Source of the DNA: Haloplanus sp. GDY1
Lineage (GTDB): Archaea > Halobacteriota > Halobacteria > Halobacteriales > Haloferacaceae
Length of the DNA stretch: 64,000 nt
Assembly (NCBI RefSeq): GCF_023703775.1
Contig: NZ_CP098514.1
Coordinates: 2,081,998 to 2,145,997 of the forward strand
Direction: 5' to 3'
Position numbers and translations under genes: made by a program. Within the stretch, counting starts at the first letter, position 1, and each line of letters starts with the position of its first letter. Positions 45,060 to 53,967 of the stretch are shown here, one piece after another. Below the pieces are notes generated by a model, which was given only the letters and a program-made list of their open reading frames with translations, searched no databases and was not told the DNA's origin.

Positions 45060-46111
45060 GGGGGTACGACCTGTGCAAACCGCTCCTGTTCGCGCTCCCC
45101 GCCGAGACGGCCCATCGGGCCACCCACCGACTGCTTCGCGCCGCACAGGGGACGTCCGTCGAGGACTGGCTCCGTGACCGCTACGTCGTCGACGACGACC
45201 GCCTGGCGACCGAGGCGTTCGGCTGCCGCTTCGACACCCCCGTCGGCGTCGCCGCCGGCTTCGACAAGAACGCCGAGTTGCCGTCGGTCCTGACGGCGCT
45301 CGGCTTCGGCCACGTCGAAGTGGGCGGCGTCACCGCCGAGCGCCAGCCGGGCAACCCGCGGCCGCGGCTGTTTCGCCTCCCGGAGGACGGCGCCCTGATC
45401 AACCGCATGGGGTTCAACAACGAGGGCGCCGACCGGATCGGTGCCCGACTCGACGGGACCGACCTGCCCGACGCGCCCGTCGGGATCAACATCGGCAAGT
45501 CGAAGTCGACGCCGCTGGACGAGGCGCCGGCCGACTACCGCTACACCTACGACCGCGTCGCCGACGCCGGCGACTACTTCGTCGTGAACGTCTCCAGCCC
45601 GAACACGCCGGGGCTGCGCGACCTCCAGAACCGCGAGTCGCTCGAAGCGATCCTGGGCGGCCTCGTCGACGCCGGCGCCGACCCGCTGCTGGTGAAACTC
45701 TCCCCGGACCTCGCGGCCCCGGCCATCGAGGAGGCCCTGGCCGTCGTCGACGACCTGGACCTCGACGGCGTCGTCGCGACCAACACCACCGTCGACCGGC
45801 CGCCGGGGCTCCGAAGCCCGAACCGGGCCGAGCGTGGCGGCCTCTCGGGTAAACCCATCGAGGAGCGCGCCACCGGAACGATCAGGTTCATCGCGGAGCG
45901 CACCGACGTGCCCGTCGTCGGGGTCGGCGGGATCACCGACGCCGCGGGCGCCTACCGCAAGATCCGGGCGGGCGCGAGCGTCGTCCAGTTGTACACCGGA
46001 CTGGTGTACGAGGGGCCGAGCCTCGCGCGCGACATCAACCGCGGTCTGCTCGACCTGCTGGAGCGGGACGGCTTCGACTCCGTCGAGGCGGCCGTCGGCG
46101 CGGACCTGTGA
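45056..46111 (+). CDS. pyrD: Dihydroorotate dehydrogenase (quinone), class 2
   Basis: The protein has 351 residues and oxidises dihydroorotate to orotate in pyrimidine synthesis. Class 2 features are present: an N-terminal helical extension (MRGYDLCKPLLFALPAETAH) for membrane/quinone contact, PVGVAAGFDKNAE, NRMGFNNEGAD, VNVSSPNTPGLR with the catalytic Ser, and VGVGGITDA and VQLYTGLVYEGP for FMN. No TATA box lies at the usual distance, so it is probably transcribed with the upstream AbrB-like gene. Confidence 0.95.
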   Translation: MRGYDLCKPLLFALPAETAHRATHRLLRAAQGTSVEDWLRDRYVVDDDRLATEAFGCRFDTPVGVAAGFDKNAELPSVLTALGFGHVEVGGVTAERQPGNPRPRLFRLPEDGALINRMGFNNEGADRIGARLDGTDLPDAPVGINIGKSKSTPLDEAPADYRYTYDRVADAGDYFVVNVSSPNTPGLRDLQNRESLEAILGGLVDAGADPLLVKLSPDLAAPAIEEALAVVDDLDLDGVVATNTTVDRPPGLRSPNRAERGGLSGKPIEERATGTIRFIAERTDVPVVGVGGITDAAGAYRKIRAGASVVQLYTGLVYEGPSLARDINRGLLDLLERDGFDSVEAAVGADL

Positions 46112-46177
46112 GAACGCTCCCCCGGGACGTCACGGGAGATTCGCGGGGTGGCGACCCGGGGCGACTCGGGAACCCGC

Positions 46178-48772
46178 TCAGTTCCGGACGATGACGACCG
46201 TCTCGCCCGCCTCGACCATCTCGCCGTCGCCCGCGTACTGCCGTTCCTCCTCGATCTCGAACATCTCGGGGTCGAGTTCGGCGTCCGCGACGTACAGGCG
46301 GCCGTCCTCGATTTCGTAGTCGCCCTCGGCGATCGCGGCCTCGATGTCGGAGACGCGTTCGCCGAACTCGGGACCGACGAGCGAGTAGTCGAGGTCGATC
46401 CCGGTCACGACGGACTCGACCGGCGGCTCCTCGTCGACCGACTCCAGTTCGGCGACGTGCATCACGCGCCGGATGTCGTCGGCGAAGTCGGCCACGTCGC
46501 CGTACACCCGAACGGCGTCGACGTCGGCGTTCATCGACAGCTGGTGGTCGGTCTTGTACTTCCGGAGCGCCGCCACGACGGCCATCGCCCGCTCGCCGGC
46601 GTCGAGGTCGGCCTCGACTCCCAGCGGGGCCGGCCAGTCGGTCGTGTGGACGCTCCCGCCGTCGTACATGTCCCGCCACAGTTCCTCGGTGACGTGGGCG
46701 AGGATGGGCGCGAACAGCTTGCAGAACCGCCGGTGGGCGGTCTGGAGCGTGTAGGCGGCCGACCGGTCCTCGCCGTCGCGGAGCCGCTGTTTCGCGATTT
46801 CGAGGTAGTCGTCACAGAACGTGTGCCAGAAAAAGGAGCGGAGGCTGTCGCGGGCCTTCGAGAACTCCCGGCGCTCGAAGTGGCCGGTGACGGTCTCGAT
46901 CTGCTCGTCGAGTTCCGCCAGCAGCCACCGATCGATTTCGCGGAGGTCGGGACGCGAGAGCCGCTTCTCCGGCGTCAGGTCGTCGACGAGTTTCGACGCG
47001 TTCCAGAGCTTGCGCATCAGGCGCTCGCCCGCCCGGAGCCCCTTCTCCTTGTAGGGCAGGTCGTCGCCGACGGCGCTCCCGGCGGCCCAGTAGCGCGCGG
47101 CGTCGACGGGGTACTCCTCCAGCACCTCGTCCGGGGAGACGATGTTGCCGAGCGACTTCGACATCTTCACCCGGTTCTCGTCGAGCACCATCCCGTTGAT
47201 CATCACGCTCTCAAATGGCACCTCGCCGGTGTGCTCGTAACACTTGACGACGGTGTGGAACAGCCAGAAGGAGATGATGTCGTGGCCCTGCGGCCGCATG
47301 TTCATCGGGTAGAGCTCCGGTCGCTGGATCGCCATCTCCGAGCCGTCCCACTCCCACCCCGCGTTGATCAGCGGCGTCAGCGAGGAGGTGGCCCACGTGT
47401 CGAACACGTCGTCCTCGGGGACGAGTTCGCCGTGGCCACACTCCGGGCAGCGGTCCACCGGCGGGTCGTCCGAGAGCGGGTCGACCGGCAACTGCTCGCG
47501 GTCCGCGATTATCTCGGCGTCGCAGTCGCCACAGTACCAGACCGGGAACGGGATGCCCGACGACCGCTGGCGGGAGATGGCCCAGTCCCACTGGAGCCCC
47601 TCGATCCAGTTTTTGTACCGCGTGAACATCTTCTCCGGGAACCACTCCATCGAGCGCCCGGCCTCCAGATACTCCTCGGTCTTGTCCAGCAGTTTGACGT
47701 ACCACTGCTCGGTGACCAGGAACTCGATCTCCGTGTCACACCGTTCGTGGACGTTGACGACGTGGGTGATCGGCCGCCGATCGAGCAGGGCGCCCGCCGC
47801 GTCCAGGTCCTCGACGATCGCCTCGCGGGCCTCCTCCGCGGACAGCCCCTCGTACTCGCCGGCGACGTCGGTCATCGTTCCCGACTCGTCGATGGCGATG
47901 CGAAGCGGCAGGTCGTGTGCCTGGTACCACTCGATGTCGGTCTGGTCGCCGAACGTACAGCACATCACGATGCCCGACCCGGTCTCCATGTCGACGCGGT
48001 CGTCCTCGATGATGGGGACCGTCTGGCCGAAGAGCGGAATCTCGGCCTCCTCGCCGACGAGATACGCGTTCTCCTCGTCGTCGGGGTGGACGAACACCGC
48101 CACGCAGGCCGGGAGAAGTTCGGGCCGGGTCGTCGAGATGGTGAAGGAGTCGTCGGCCCCGGCGACCGGGAACTCGATGTCGTGGAAGTGCGAGTCCTGT
48201 TCGGAGTCCTCCATCTCGACCTGCGAGATGGCGGTCTCGCAGTCCGGACACCAGATGGCGGGCGCGCGCTGGCGGTACTCCCGTCCCTTCTCGTAGAGGT
48301 CGATGAAGGAGAGCTGCGAGATGCGTTGGACCCGCGGCTCGATGGTCTGGTACGTCTCGGTCCAGTCGATGGAGATGCCGAGCGCCTGCATCTTCTCCGT
48401 GAAGTCCGCCTCGTACTTCGCACAGACGCCGCGGCACATCTCCTGGAACACGTCGCGGTCGTACTCCTGGTGTTGGACGTCGAGTTCGTCCTCCGTGAGG
48501 CGCTCGGAGGCGATGCCGTTGTCGTCGTAGCCGAACGGGAAGAACACGTCCTCGCCCTGCATCCGGTTGTACCGGGCGACGAAGTCCTGCAGCGTGAACC
48601 CGTAGACGTGCCCCCAGTGGAGGCTGCCCGACACCGTCGGCGGCGGCGAGTCGATGGAGAAGACGGTGTCCGGATCTACCGCCCCGTCGCCGTAGGCGTA
48701 CAGATCCTCCTCGACCCACCGCTCCTGCCACTGTCGTTCGACCGTCTCCGGGTCGTATTCTCCGCTCGGCAT
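46178..48772 (-). CDS. valS: Valyl-tRNA synthetase
   Basis: The protein has 864 residues. The class I motifs are SLHWGHVYG (HIGH-type) near residue 50 and VKMSKSLGN (KMSKS). The editing CP1 domain lies between them and contains FTISTTRPELLPA, and there are two zinc-like CxxC pairs (WCPDCE and CPECGHG). A tRNA-binding anticodon domain follows. CGTTTAAC about 33 nt upstream supports the ATG at 48772. Confidence 0.97.
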   Translation of the reverse strand: MPSGEYDPETVERQWQERWVEEDLYAYGDGAVDPDTVFSIDSPPPTVSGSLHWGHVYGFTLQDFVARYNRMQGEDVFFPFGYDDNGIASERLTEDELDVQHQEYDRDVFQEMCRGVCAKYEADFTEKMQALGISIDWTETYQTIEPRVQRISQLSFIDLYEKGREYRQRAPAIWCPDCETAISQVEMEDSEQDSHFHDIEFPVAGADDSFTISTTRPELLPACVAVFVHPDDEENAYLVGEEAEIPLFGQTVPIIEDDRVDMETGSGIVMCCTFGDQTDIEWYQAHDLPLRIAIDESGTMTDVAGEYEGLSAEEAREAIVEDLDAAGALLDRRPITHVVNVHERCDTEIEFLVTEQWYVKLLDKTEEYLEAGRSMEWFPEKMFTRYKNWIEGLQWDWAISRQRSSGIPFPVWYCGDCDAEIIADREQLPVDPLSDDPPVDRCPECGHGELVPEDDVFDTWATSSLTPLINAGWEWDGSEMAIQRPELYPMNMRPQGHDIISFWLFHTVVKCYEHTGEVPFESVMINGMVLDENRVKMSKSLGNIVSPDEVLEEYPVDAARYWAAGSAVGDDLPYKEKGLRAGERLMRKLWNASKLVDDLTPEKRLSRPDLREIDRWLLAELDEQIETVTGHFERREFSKARDSLRSFFWHTFCDDYLEIAKQRLRDGEDRSAAYTLQTAHRRFCKLFAPILAHVTEELWRDMYDGGSVHTTDWPAPLGVEADLDAGERAMAVVAALRKYKTDHQLSMNADVDAVRVYGDVADFADDIRRVMHVAELESVDEEPPVESVVTGIDLDYSLVGPEFGERVSDIEAAIAEGDYEIEDGRLYVADAELDPEMFEIEEERQYAGDGEMVEAGETVVIVRN

Positions 48773-48896
48773 TGCTCGCCTGACGCTACCGGAGTGACCG
48801 GTGTTAAACGCCTCGGTTACCCACCGGCCGCGCTGCGGGCCGGCGTCGCCAACTGGGGCGAACGCCGGATCGGGCGCCACGCGCTCCCGGCGACGA

Positions 48897-50606
48897 CTAC
48901 GCCAGCGCGTCCAGCCGGAACTCGAACGCCGCGACGGGGAGTTCCAGGTCGTGTTCGACCAGCACTCGGGGATGCACCTCGCCGATCACGCCGACGGACT
49001 CGCCGTCGATCACCACCTCGGCAGCCCGGCCGTCGATGAACGTCGGGTGGTCCGTCGCGGGGGTCGACAGGTCGACGCCGAAGTCACGACACAGCGCGGC
49101 GAGTCGCGCCTTCGCGTCCTCGTAGGTCGCGTCGTGGCGCGCGAGGACCGCGGCGACCGTCCGATGCTCCGCGACGCCCGTGTTCTCGTCGTCGTCCGCG
49201 CGGGCCGCGAGCCCGATGTCGGCGAGGTCCTGCGGGTAGGCCCGGTGGGTGTTGTTCTCCAGCACCATCAGCAGGGAGGGGAGCGCCCACGTTCGGAGCA
49301 TGGTGTAGTCCTCGCTGTAGGGCTCGGTGATGGTCACCGGCTCCCCGCCGCCGACGACGTCCGATCCCGGGGCGACGCCCATCCGCTCGTAGTTCTCCGT
49401 CTCGGAGATCATGTGGAAGTCGAGCAGGTCCTCGAAGCCGAGGCCGACGAGGGTCGTCCGCGCGGCGGCTTCGAGCGTCGAGCGCTCGTGTCGGCCGCCC
49501 ACGGTCGCCACGTCCGGATATCGGGGATCGAGGTCGTTGAACCCGTAGGCCCGCCCCACGTCGTCGATCAGGTCCAGCGGGTGAAGCACGTCGGTGCGAT
49601 AGGGGGGAATCGACACCTCGTAGGTCGTCCCCTCCTCCTCGTCGACGGCGGCGTCCAGCCCCGACCGCTCGAACAGGTCGACCGTCTCCTCGACGCCGAG
49701 GTCGACGCCGAGCAGTCCCTCGATGCGTTCGTGGGCGACGGTCTTGGTCTCGATCTCGAAGTCCGGGCGGACGAGCGTGCCGTCCTCGTACGCCACCTCG
49801 ACCTCCTCTATCGTCGCGCCGCGGGCGTCGAGGGCGTAACAGATGACGTTGCACATCCGGTCGATCGTCCACTGATCCGTGCCGGTGAGTTCGACGAACA
49901 GTTCCCGCGAGTCGGTCGACACCTCGGTCCGCCGGCCGTTGATGACCGGCGGGAACGAGAACAGCCCGATCTCGTCGTAGATGGCGGGGTAGCGCTCGTA
50001 CCCCTCGACGATGTCGGCGTACGTCTCGCCGGTCGGGTGATCGGTCAGCACGTCGGCGGGGGTCATCTCCCGGTCGGAGTCCAGCGGGACGAACCGGTCG
50101 CCCTCGGGGTCGACCCCGCGGTAGGCGATGGCGTTGCCGCCCTCGTCGCCGTGGACCGCGCCCTTCAGCATCGTCAGGTCGTGGATGCCGATGGCGCCCT
50201 TGGCGCGCTTGCGCCCCATCGTCGCGTGGAGTTTCTCCTGCAACTGGATCAGGGAGTCCAGCGCGTCGTCGTCGAGGTCCACCCCGCGGATCACCGCGCC
50301 GGTGACGTACGGCCGCTCCTCGGGCACCGACTCGTCCACCTCGATCGTCCAGTCGGGGTCGTTCGTGTTCGGCACGTAGACGCCGCGGTCGTCGCCGTAC
50401 TGGTAGCGGAGCGACCGGGCGATCCCCTCGACCGAGAGGCGATCCAGCCTGTCGGGGCCGAACTCCAGTTGCAGGTCGCCGTCCTCGGTCTCCCCCTCGA
50501 ACTCCAGGCCGAGGGCGAACAGGTCCTGCTTGAACTCCTCGTCGCTCTTCTCCTCGTGACCCGTCAGGTCCCGGAGTTCGTCGGGATCGACGTCGACGAC
50601 GGGCAT
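48897..50606 (-). CDS. pheT: Phenylalanyl-tRNA synthetase beta subunit
   Basis: The product has 569 residues, the short archaeal/eukaryotic-type beta subunit with B3/B4 and B5 domains and a catalytic-like C-terminal domain (RTTLVGLGFEDLLDFHMIS, ITEPYSEDYTMLRT). It forms an alpha2-beta2 enzyme with PheS. Its ATG overlaps the pheS TGA as TGATG, so subunit synthesis is coupled. Confidence 0.96.
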   Translation of the reverse strand: MPVVDVDPDELRDLTGHEEKSDEEFKQDLFALGLEFEGETEDGDLQLEFGPDRLDRLSVEGIARSLRYQYGDDRGVYVPNTNDPDWTIEVDESVPEERPYVTGAVIRGVDLDDDALDSLIQLQEKLHATMGRKRAKGAIGIHDLTMLKGAVHGDEGGNAIAYRGVDPEGDRFVPLDSDREMTPADVLTDHPTGETYADIVEGYERYPAIYDEIGLFSFPPVINGRRTEVSTDSRELFVELTGTDQWTIDRMCNVICYALDARGATIEEVEVAYEDGTLVRPDFEIETKTVAHERIEGLLGVDLGVEETVDLFERSGLDAAVDEEEGTTYEVSIPPYRTDVLHPLDLIDDVGRAYGFNDLDPRYPDVATVGGRHERSTLEAAARTTLVGLGFEDLLDFHMISETENYERMGVAPGSDVVGGGEPVTITEPYSEDYTMLRTWALPSLLMVLENNTHRAYPQDLADIGLAARADDDENTGVAEHRTVAAVLARHDATYEDAKARLAALCRDFGVDLSTPATDHPTFIDGRAAEVVIDGESVGVIGEVHPRVLVEHDLELPVAAFEFRLDALA

Positions 50607-52111
50607 CAGTGCAGCACCTCCGTGGTCCGCAGGAGGTCGAGATCACAGAGCGTCCCGTGTACGTCGCGGATGTCGTCGAAGCCGTACATGAGCATCAGGA
50701 GTCGTTCGAGCGCCAGTCCCCACGCCATCACGTCACAGTCCACGCCCAGCGGGCGGAGGACCTCCTCGCGGAACATCCCGCTGTTGCCGATCTCGATCAA
50801 CTCGCCCGTCTCGGGGTGTTCGCCGAACAGTTCGAAACTCGGCTCGGTGTACGGGTTGTAGTGGGGTTTGAACTGCAGGTCGGTGATGCCGAACTGCTGG
50901 TAGAACTCCTCGAAGGTGCCCATCAGGTCCCGCACCGAGAGATCCTCGGCCATCACCCACCCCTCGATCTGGAAGAACTCGAGCAGGTGCGTCGGGTCGA
51001 GCGTGTCGTTGCGGTACACCTTCTCGACGCTGAAGAAGCGCTCCGGGGGTTCGAGGTCGCCGATCTCGTGGCCGGAGAGGTAGCGCATCGACAGCGAGGT
51101 GGTGTGGCCCCGGAGGTCGACCTCGCGGGCGACCTCCTCGGTCCACGGCGAGTGATACCCGTCGCCGTCGTCGCCGACGCCCTCCAGGTGGGCCGAGCGG
51201 ACCCGATCCAGCAGATCCTCCGGAATGTCCCGCATGGGCGGCACGTCGAGGGCGAACTGGTCCCAGTGGGTGCGCGCCGGGTGGTCCTGTGGCATGAACA
51301 GGCAGTCGTTGATCCAGAACTCCGCGTCGGCGTGTGGGCCGTCCATCTCCCGGAAGCCCATCCCGACGAGCGTGTCCTTCACGCGCTCGGCGGTCTGGCG
51401 GAGGATGTGGACCTTCCCGCCCCGCTCTTCCGGCGCGTCGGCCTCGACGTTGTAGGCGCTGAACTCCACGTCCCGCCACTCGCCGGAGGCGAGCATCTCG
51501 GGCGTGAGGCGGTCGACCGTCTCCGCGGCCTCGACGCCCTCCATCAGCGCGGTCACGCCCGCGTCGGTGAGGGTGACCGATCGGATCGCCCGCTCCCGTC
51601 GCTCGACGAGGCCGCGTCGGACGAGCCCGTCGAGGGCGTCCTCGTCGTCGACGGCCTCGCCGGCGACGAGCGACGCCAGGGCGGCGGCCTCGGCGTCGGC
51701 GTCCGGGTCCGCGTCCGGGTCGGCGGCGATCCGCCCCGAATCGAGGTCGCCGTACCCCTTCCGGGTGTAGTTCGCGAGGGCGATGTCGACGGCGTCGCCC
51801 TCCAGGTCGGCGGCGCCGATGACGGCCCCCATCGAGACGGGGCCCTCGTCCGCGCCGGCCGAGAGCGCGGCGCGGTAGAGCCGGAGCTCTGGTAGCCCCG
51901 CCTCGGCGTACCGCTCGCCCTCCGCGGTGACGGCGTGGGACACCGCCTCGGCGGTGGAGACGGCGACGAGCCCCGCGTCTTCGAGGTCGAAGGCGGCGCC
52001 CGTCACCGTCTCGGGTTTCAGCCCCGTCTCGTCGCTCAACTGTTCGATGGTCCGTTCCTCCGTCGCGCTCGCGGCTTCCAACACCGCGGCCTGTGATTCC
52101 GGGAGTTGCAT
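50606..52111 (-). CDS. pheS: Phenylalanyl-tRNA synthetase alpha subunit
   Basis: The protein has 501 residues. An N-terminal winged-helix region (about 1-170, QLSDETGLKPETVTGAAFDL) is typical of the archaeal/eukaryotic type and interrupted by an Asp/Ala-rich insert near 130-140. The catalytic core has motif 2 FFSVEKVYRND, FEEFYQQFGI and motif 3 MAWGLALERLLML. The start MQLPESQAAVLEAA agrees with the family. Confidence 0.96.
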   Translation of the reverse strand: MQLPESQAAVLEAASATEERTIEQLSDETGLKPETVTGAAFDLEDAGLVAVSTAEAVSHAVTAEGERYAEAGLPELRLYRAALSAGADEGPVSMGAVIGAADLEGDAVDIALANYTRKGYGDLDSGRIAADPDADPDADAEAAALASLVAGEAVDDEDALDGLVRRGLVERRERAIRSVTLTDAGVTALMEGVEAAETVDRLTPEMLASGEWRDVEFSAYNVEADAPEERGGKVHILRQTAERVKDTLVGMGFREMDGPHADAEFWINDCLFMPQDHPARTHWDQFALDVPPMRDIPEDLLDRVRSAHLEGVGDDGDGYHSPWTEEVAREVDLRGHTTSLSMRYLSGHEIGDLEPPERFFSVEKVYRNDTLDPTHLLEFFQIEGWVMAEDLSVRDLMGTFEEFYQQFGITDLQFKPHYNPYTEPSFELFGEHPETGELIEIGNSGMFREEVLRPLGVDCDVMAWGLALERLLMLMYGFDDIRDVHGTLCDLDLLRTTEVLH

Positions 52112-52236
52112 GCGTCGTTCTTGTTCACGTCCATCCGAGCCGGTCAGTTAGGGGTTCCGAAGGCTCACCTGGAGCCGTAGCCCGCCGAATCGGCCGATTT
52201 CGTCCGCCCGCCGCGGGCGGAGTCCGCCGGCCACGA

Positions 52237-52317
52237 TCAGGCGTCGAAGAAGAACCCGAACCCGAGCGCGGTCGCTTCGCGGGCGAGCGAGTCGGTCGTG
52301 GCGGGTTCGGGCGCCAT
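52237..52317 (-). CDS. Candidate 26-residue small protein
   Basis: This short frame begins MAPEPATTDSLAREATALG and ends in hydrophobic GFGFFFDA. It lies alone between trpS and pheS. ACGCTTTTGG on the minus strand (52341-52350) is centred 28 nt before its ATG, the spacing seen at most genes here. No homologue is known to me. Confidence 0.4.
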   Translation of the reverse strand: MAPEPATTDSLAREATALGFGFFFDA

Positions 52318-52340
52318 GTGCGTTCGATGCGCGCCGCGGG

Positions 52341-52350
52341 CCAAAAGCGT
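52341..52350 (-). promoter_or_regulatory. TATA-like box of the 26-residue ORF
   Basis: ACGCTTTTGG matches the cTTTTg class of boxes in this window and sits 28 nt from the small ORF's ATG. Confidence 0.45.
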
Positions 52351-52379
52351 TCTGAAAGCCGTGGGATCCGGTCGCACGG

Positions 52380-53966
52380 TCAGTGGCCGTCGCCGGGAAC
52401 GCCGCGCCGGTCCGAGTCGAGGTCGATATCCAGGTCGTCGAGGACCGCCTCCATCTCCTCGCGTTTCTCCTGGTGCTCCGCCAGGAAGTCGCGCATGAGT
52501 TCGGCGGCCTGCTCCTTGCAGCCGCCACAGAGACGCTCGCCGCCGACGCACTCCTCGTACACCTCGGTCGCGAACTCGTCGTCGTCGCCGGCGAGCAGGT
52601 AGGCGTAGAGTTCGTAGACGGGACACTCGTCGGCCTTGCCGCCCAATTCCCGCTGTTTCTCGGCCGTCTCCCGCCCGCCGGTCGTCGCCGACTGCACCTT
52701 GTCGTAGCCGTCCTCGGGGTCGTCGAGCAGGGAGATGTGACTCGCGGGGACGGACGACGACATCTTCCCGCCGGTCAGGCCGGTCATGAAGCGGTGGTAG
52801 ATGGACGAGGGCGGGAGGAAGCCGTAGCCGCCGTGGTCGACCTCCACCTCGCGGGCCAGGTCCTCGGCGGCCTCGCGGTCCATGTCGAACGCGTCGACGT
52901 GCTCGTCGTAGCGGCGCTTCTCGCCCGGTATCGCCTCGACCAGGGCGTCGAACGCCTCGTCGGTGGCGTTGCGGTCGAGGAAGCGAACCCGGGGGCGGAG
53001 CGGCTCTTTCCCCGCCGCGCGGAGCTTCTCGACCGCCGCGTCGCGGGCGGCGTCCGGCGCCATCTCGGCGTCCAGCCAGTCGGCCGCGTCCGCACAGCGC
53101 ACGGTGTCGAGGTCGTCTTCGAGGGCGGCGTGGGCGGCCGCCAGGAGGTCGCGCTCGGCGGCGTCGGCCTCGAAGGAGGCGAACGCCTCGGTCACCTTGA
53201 AGTAGCGCATCCGGGCGGCCACGTCCCGGGCGAGGCGCATGTGCGGGTCCTGGTCCGGGCCGACGGGGATGACCGTCGGCTTCGGCTCCTCCAGTTGGGG
53301 ATAGAGGATGTCCGCCATCTGCGTGACCACCGACTGCATGTGGGAGACGGAGGTTTCGCCGTCGAAGCCGTAGATGCCCTCGAACTCCGCGAATCGGGCG
53401 TTCGACCCGAGTTCGAAGGCGAGATCCTGCACCTCGCGGTTGGTGGACTGTCGATAGAGTTCCCCCTCCTCGGGGTCGAACCCCAGGGCGAGCAGGGAGA
53501 GCAGGTAGTCGCGGGCGTGCTCGTCGATCTCCGCCCACGAGAGCCCGCGGGCGCTGTGGGCCTCCAGGTCCGCGATCAGCCCGTAGGCGTCGGCGCCCCG
53601 CTCCTGGTGCCAGATGATCTCGTCGAAGACGAGTTTGTGGCCGATGTGAGGATCCCCGGTGGGCATGAAGCCCGAGAGGACGGCCGCGTCCTCGCCCTCG
53701 CGGAGCGCGCGGGCGACGGGGCGGTAGTCGCGATGGCCGAAGATGACGCCCCGGCGCATCAGGTAGTGGGGCTCGGGAACCTCGCCGAGCACCTCGTCGA
53801 AGGCCTCGATGCCGAACTCCTCGAACAGGTTGCGGTAGTCGGAGACGGTCGAGGAGCCCCAGGGGTCGAGCGCCACGTCGTCCGCGCCGCCCGCGGTGTC
53901 GCTCCCGCCGTCGGGGCGGGGTGTCGGGGGGTCGCTGTCGGCGTCCTCCGGAGTGTCTCGTGTCAT
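52380..53966 (-). CDS. trpS: Tryptophanyl-tRNA synthetase
   Basis: The protein has 528 residues and is of archaeal/eukaryotic type. HIGH-type PTGDPHIGHKLVF is near residue 105 and the class I second motif is GGKMSSS near 395. The first 35 residues are acidic and disordered, and the middle contains an insert relative to shorter enzymes. A Cys cluster near the end (CVGGERLCGGCK) may bind a metal. The ATG lies one base after the endA stop, so the two genes form an operon. Confidence 0.95.
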   Translation of the reverse strand: MTRDTPEDADSDPPTPRPDGGSDTAGGADDVALDPWGSSTVSDYRNLFEEFGIEAFDEVLGEVPEPHYLMRRGVIFGHRDYRPVARALREGEDAAVLSGFMPTGDPHIGHKLVFDEIIWHQERGADAYGLIADLEAHSARGLSWAEIDEHARDYLLSLLALGFDPEEGELYRQSTNREVQDLAFELGSNARFAEFEGIYGFDGETSVSHMQSVVTQMADILYPQLEEPKPTVIPVGPDQDPHMRLARDVAARMRYFKVTEAFASFEADAAERDLLAAAHAALEDDLDTVRCADAADWLDAEMAPDAARDAAVEKLRAAGKEPLRPRVRFLDRNATDEAFDALVEAIPGEKRRYDEHVDAFDMDREAAEDLAREVEVDHGGYGFLPPSSIYHRFMTGLTGGKMSSSVPASHISLLDDPEDGYDKVQSATTGGRETAEKQRELGGKADECPVYELYAYLLAGDDDEFATEVYEECVGGERLCGGCKEQAAELMRDFLAEHQEKREEMEAVLDDLDIDLDSDRRGVPGDGH

Positions 53967-53967
53967 G

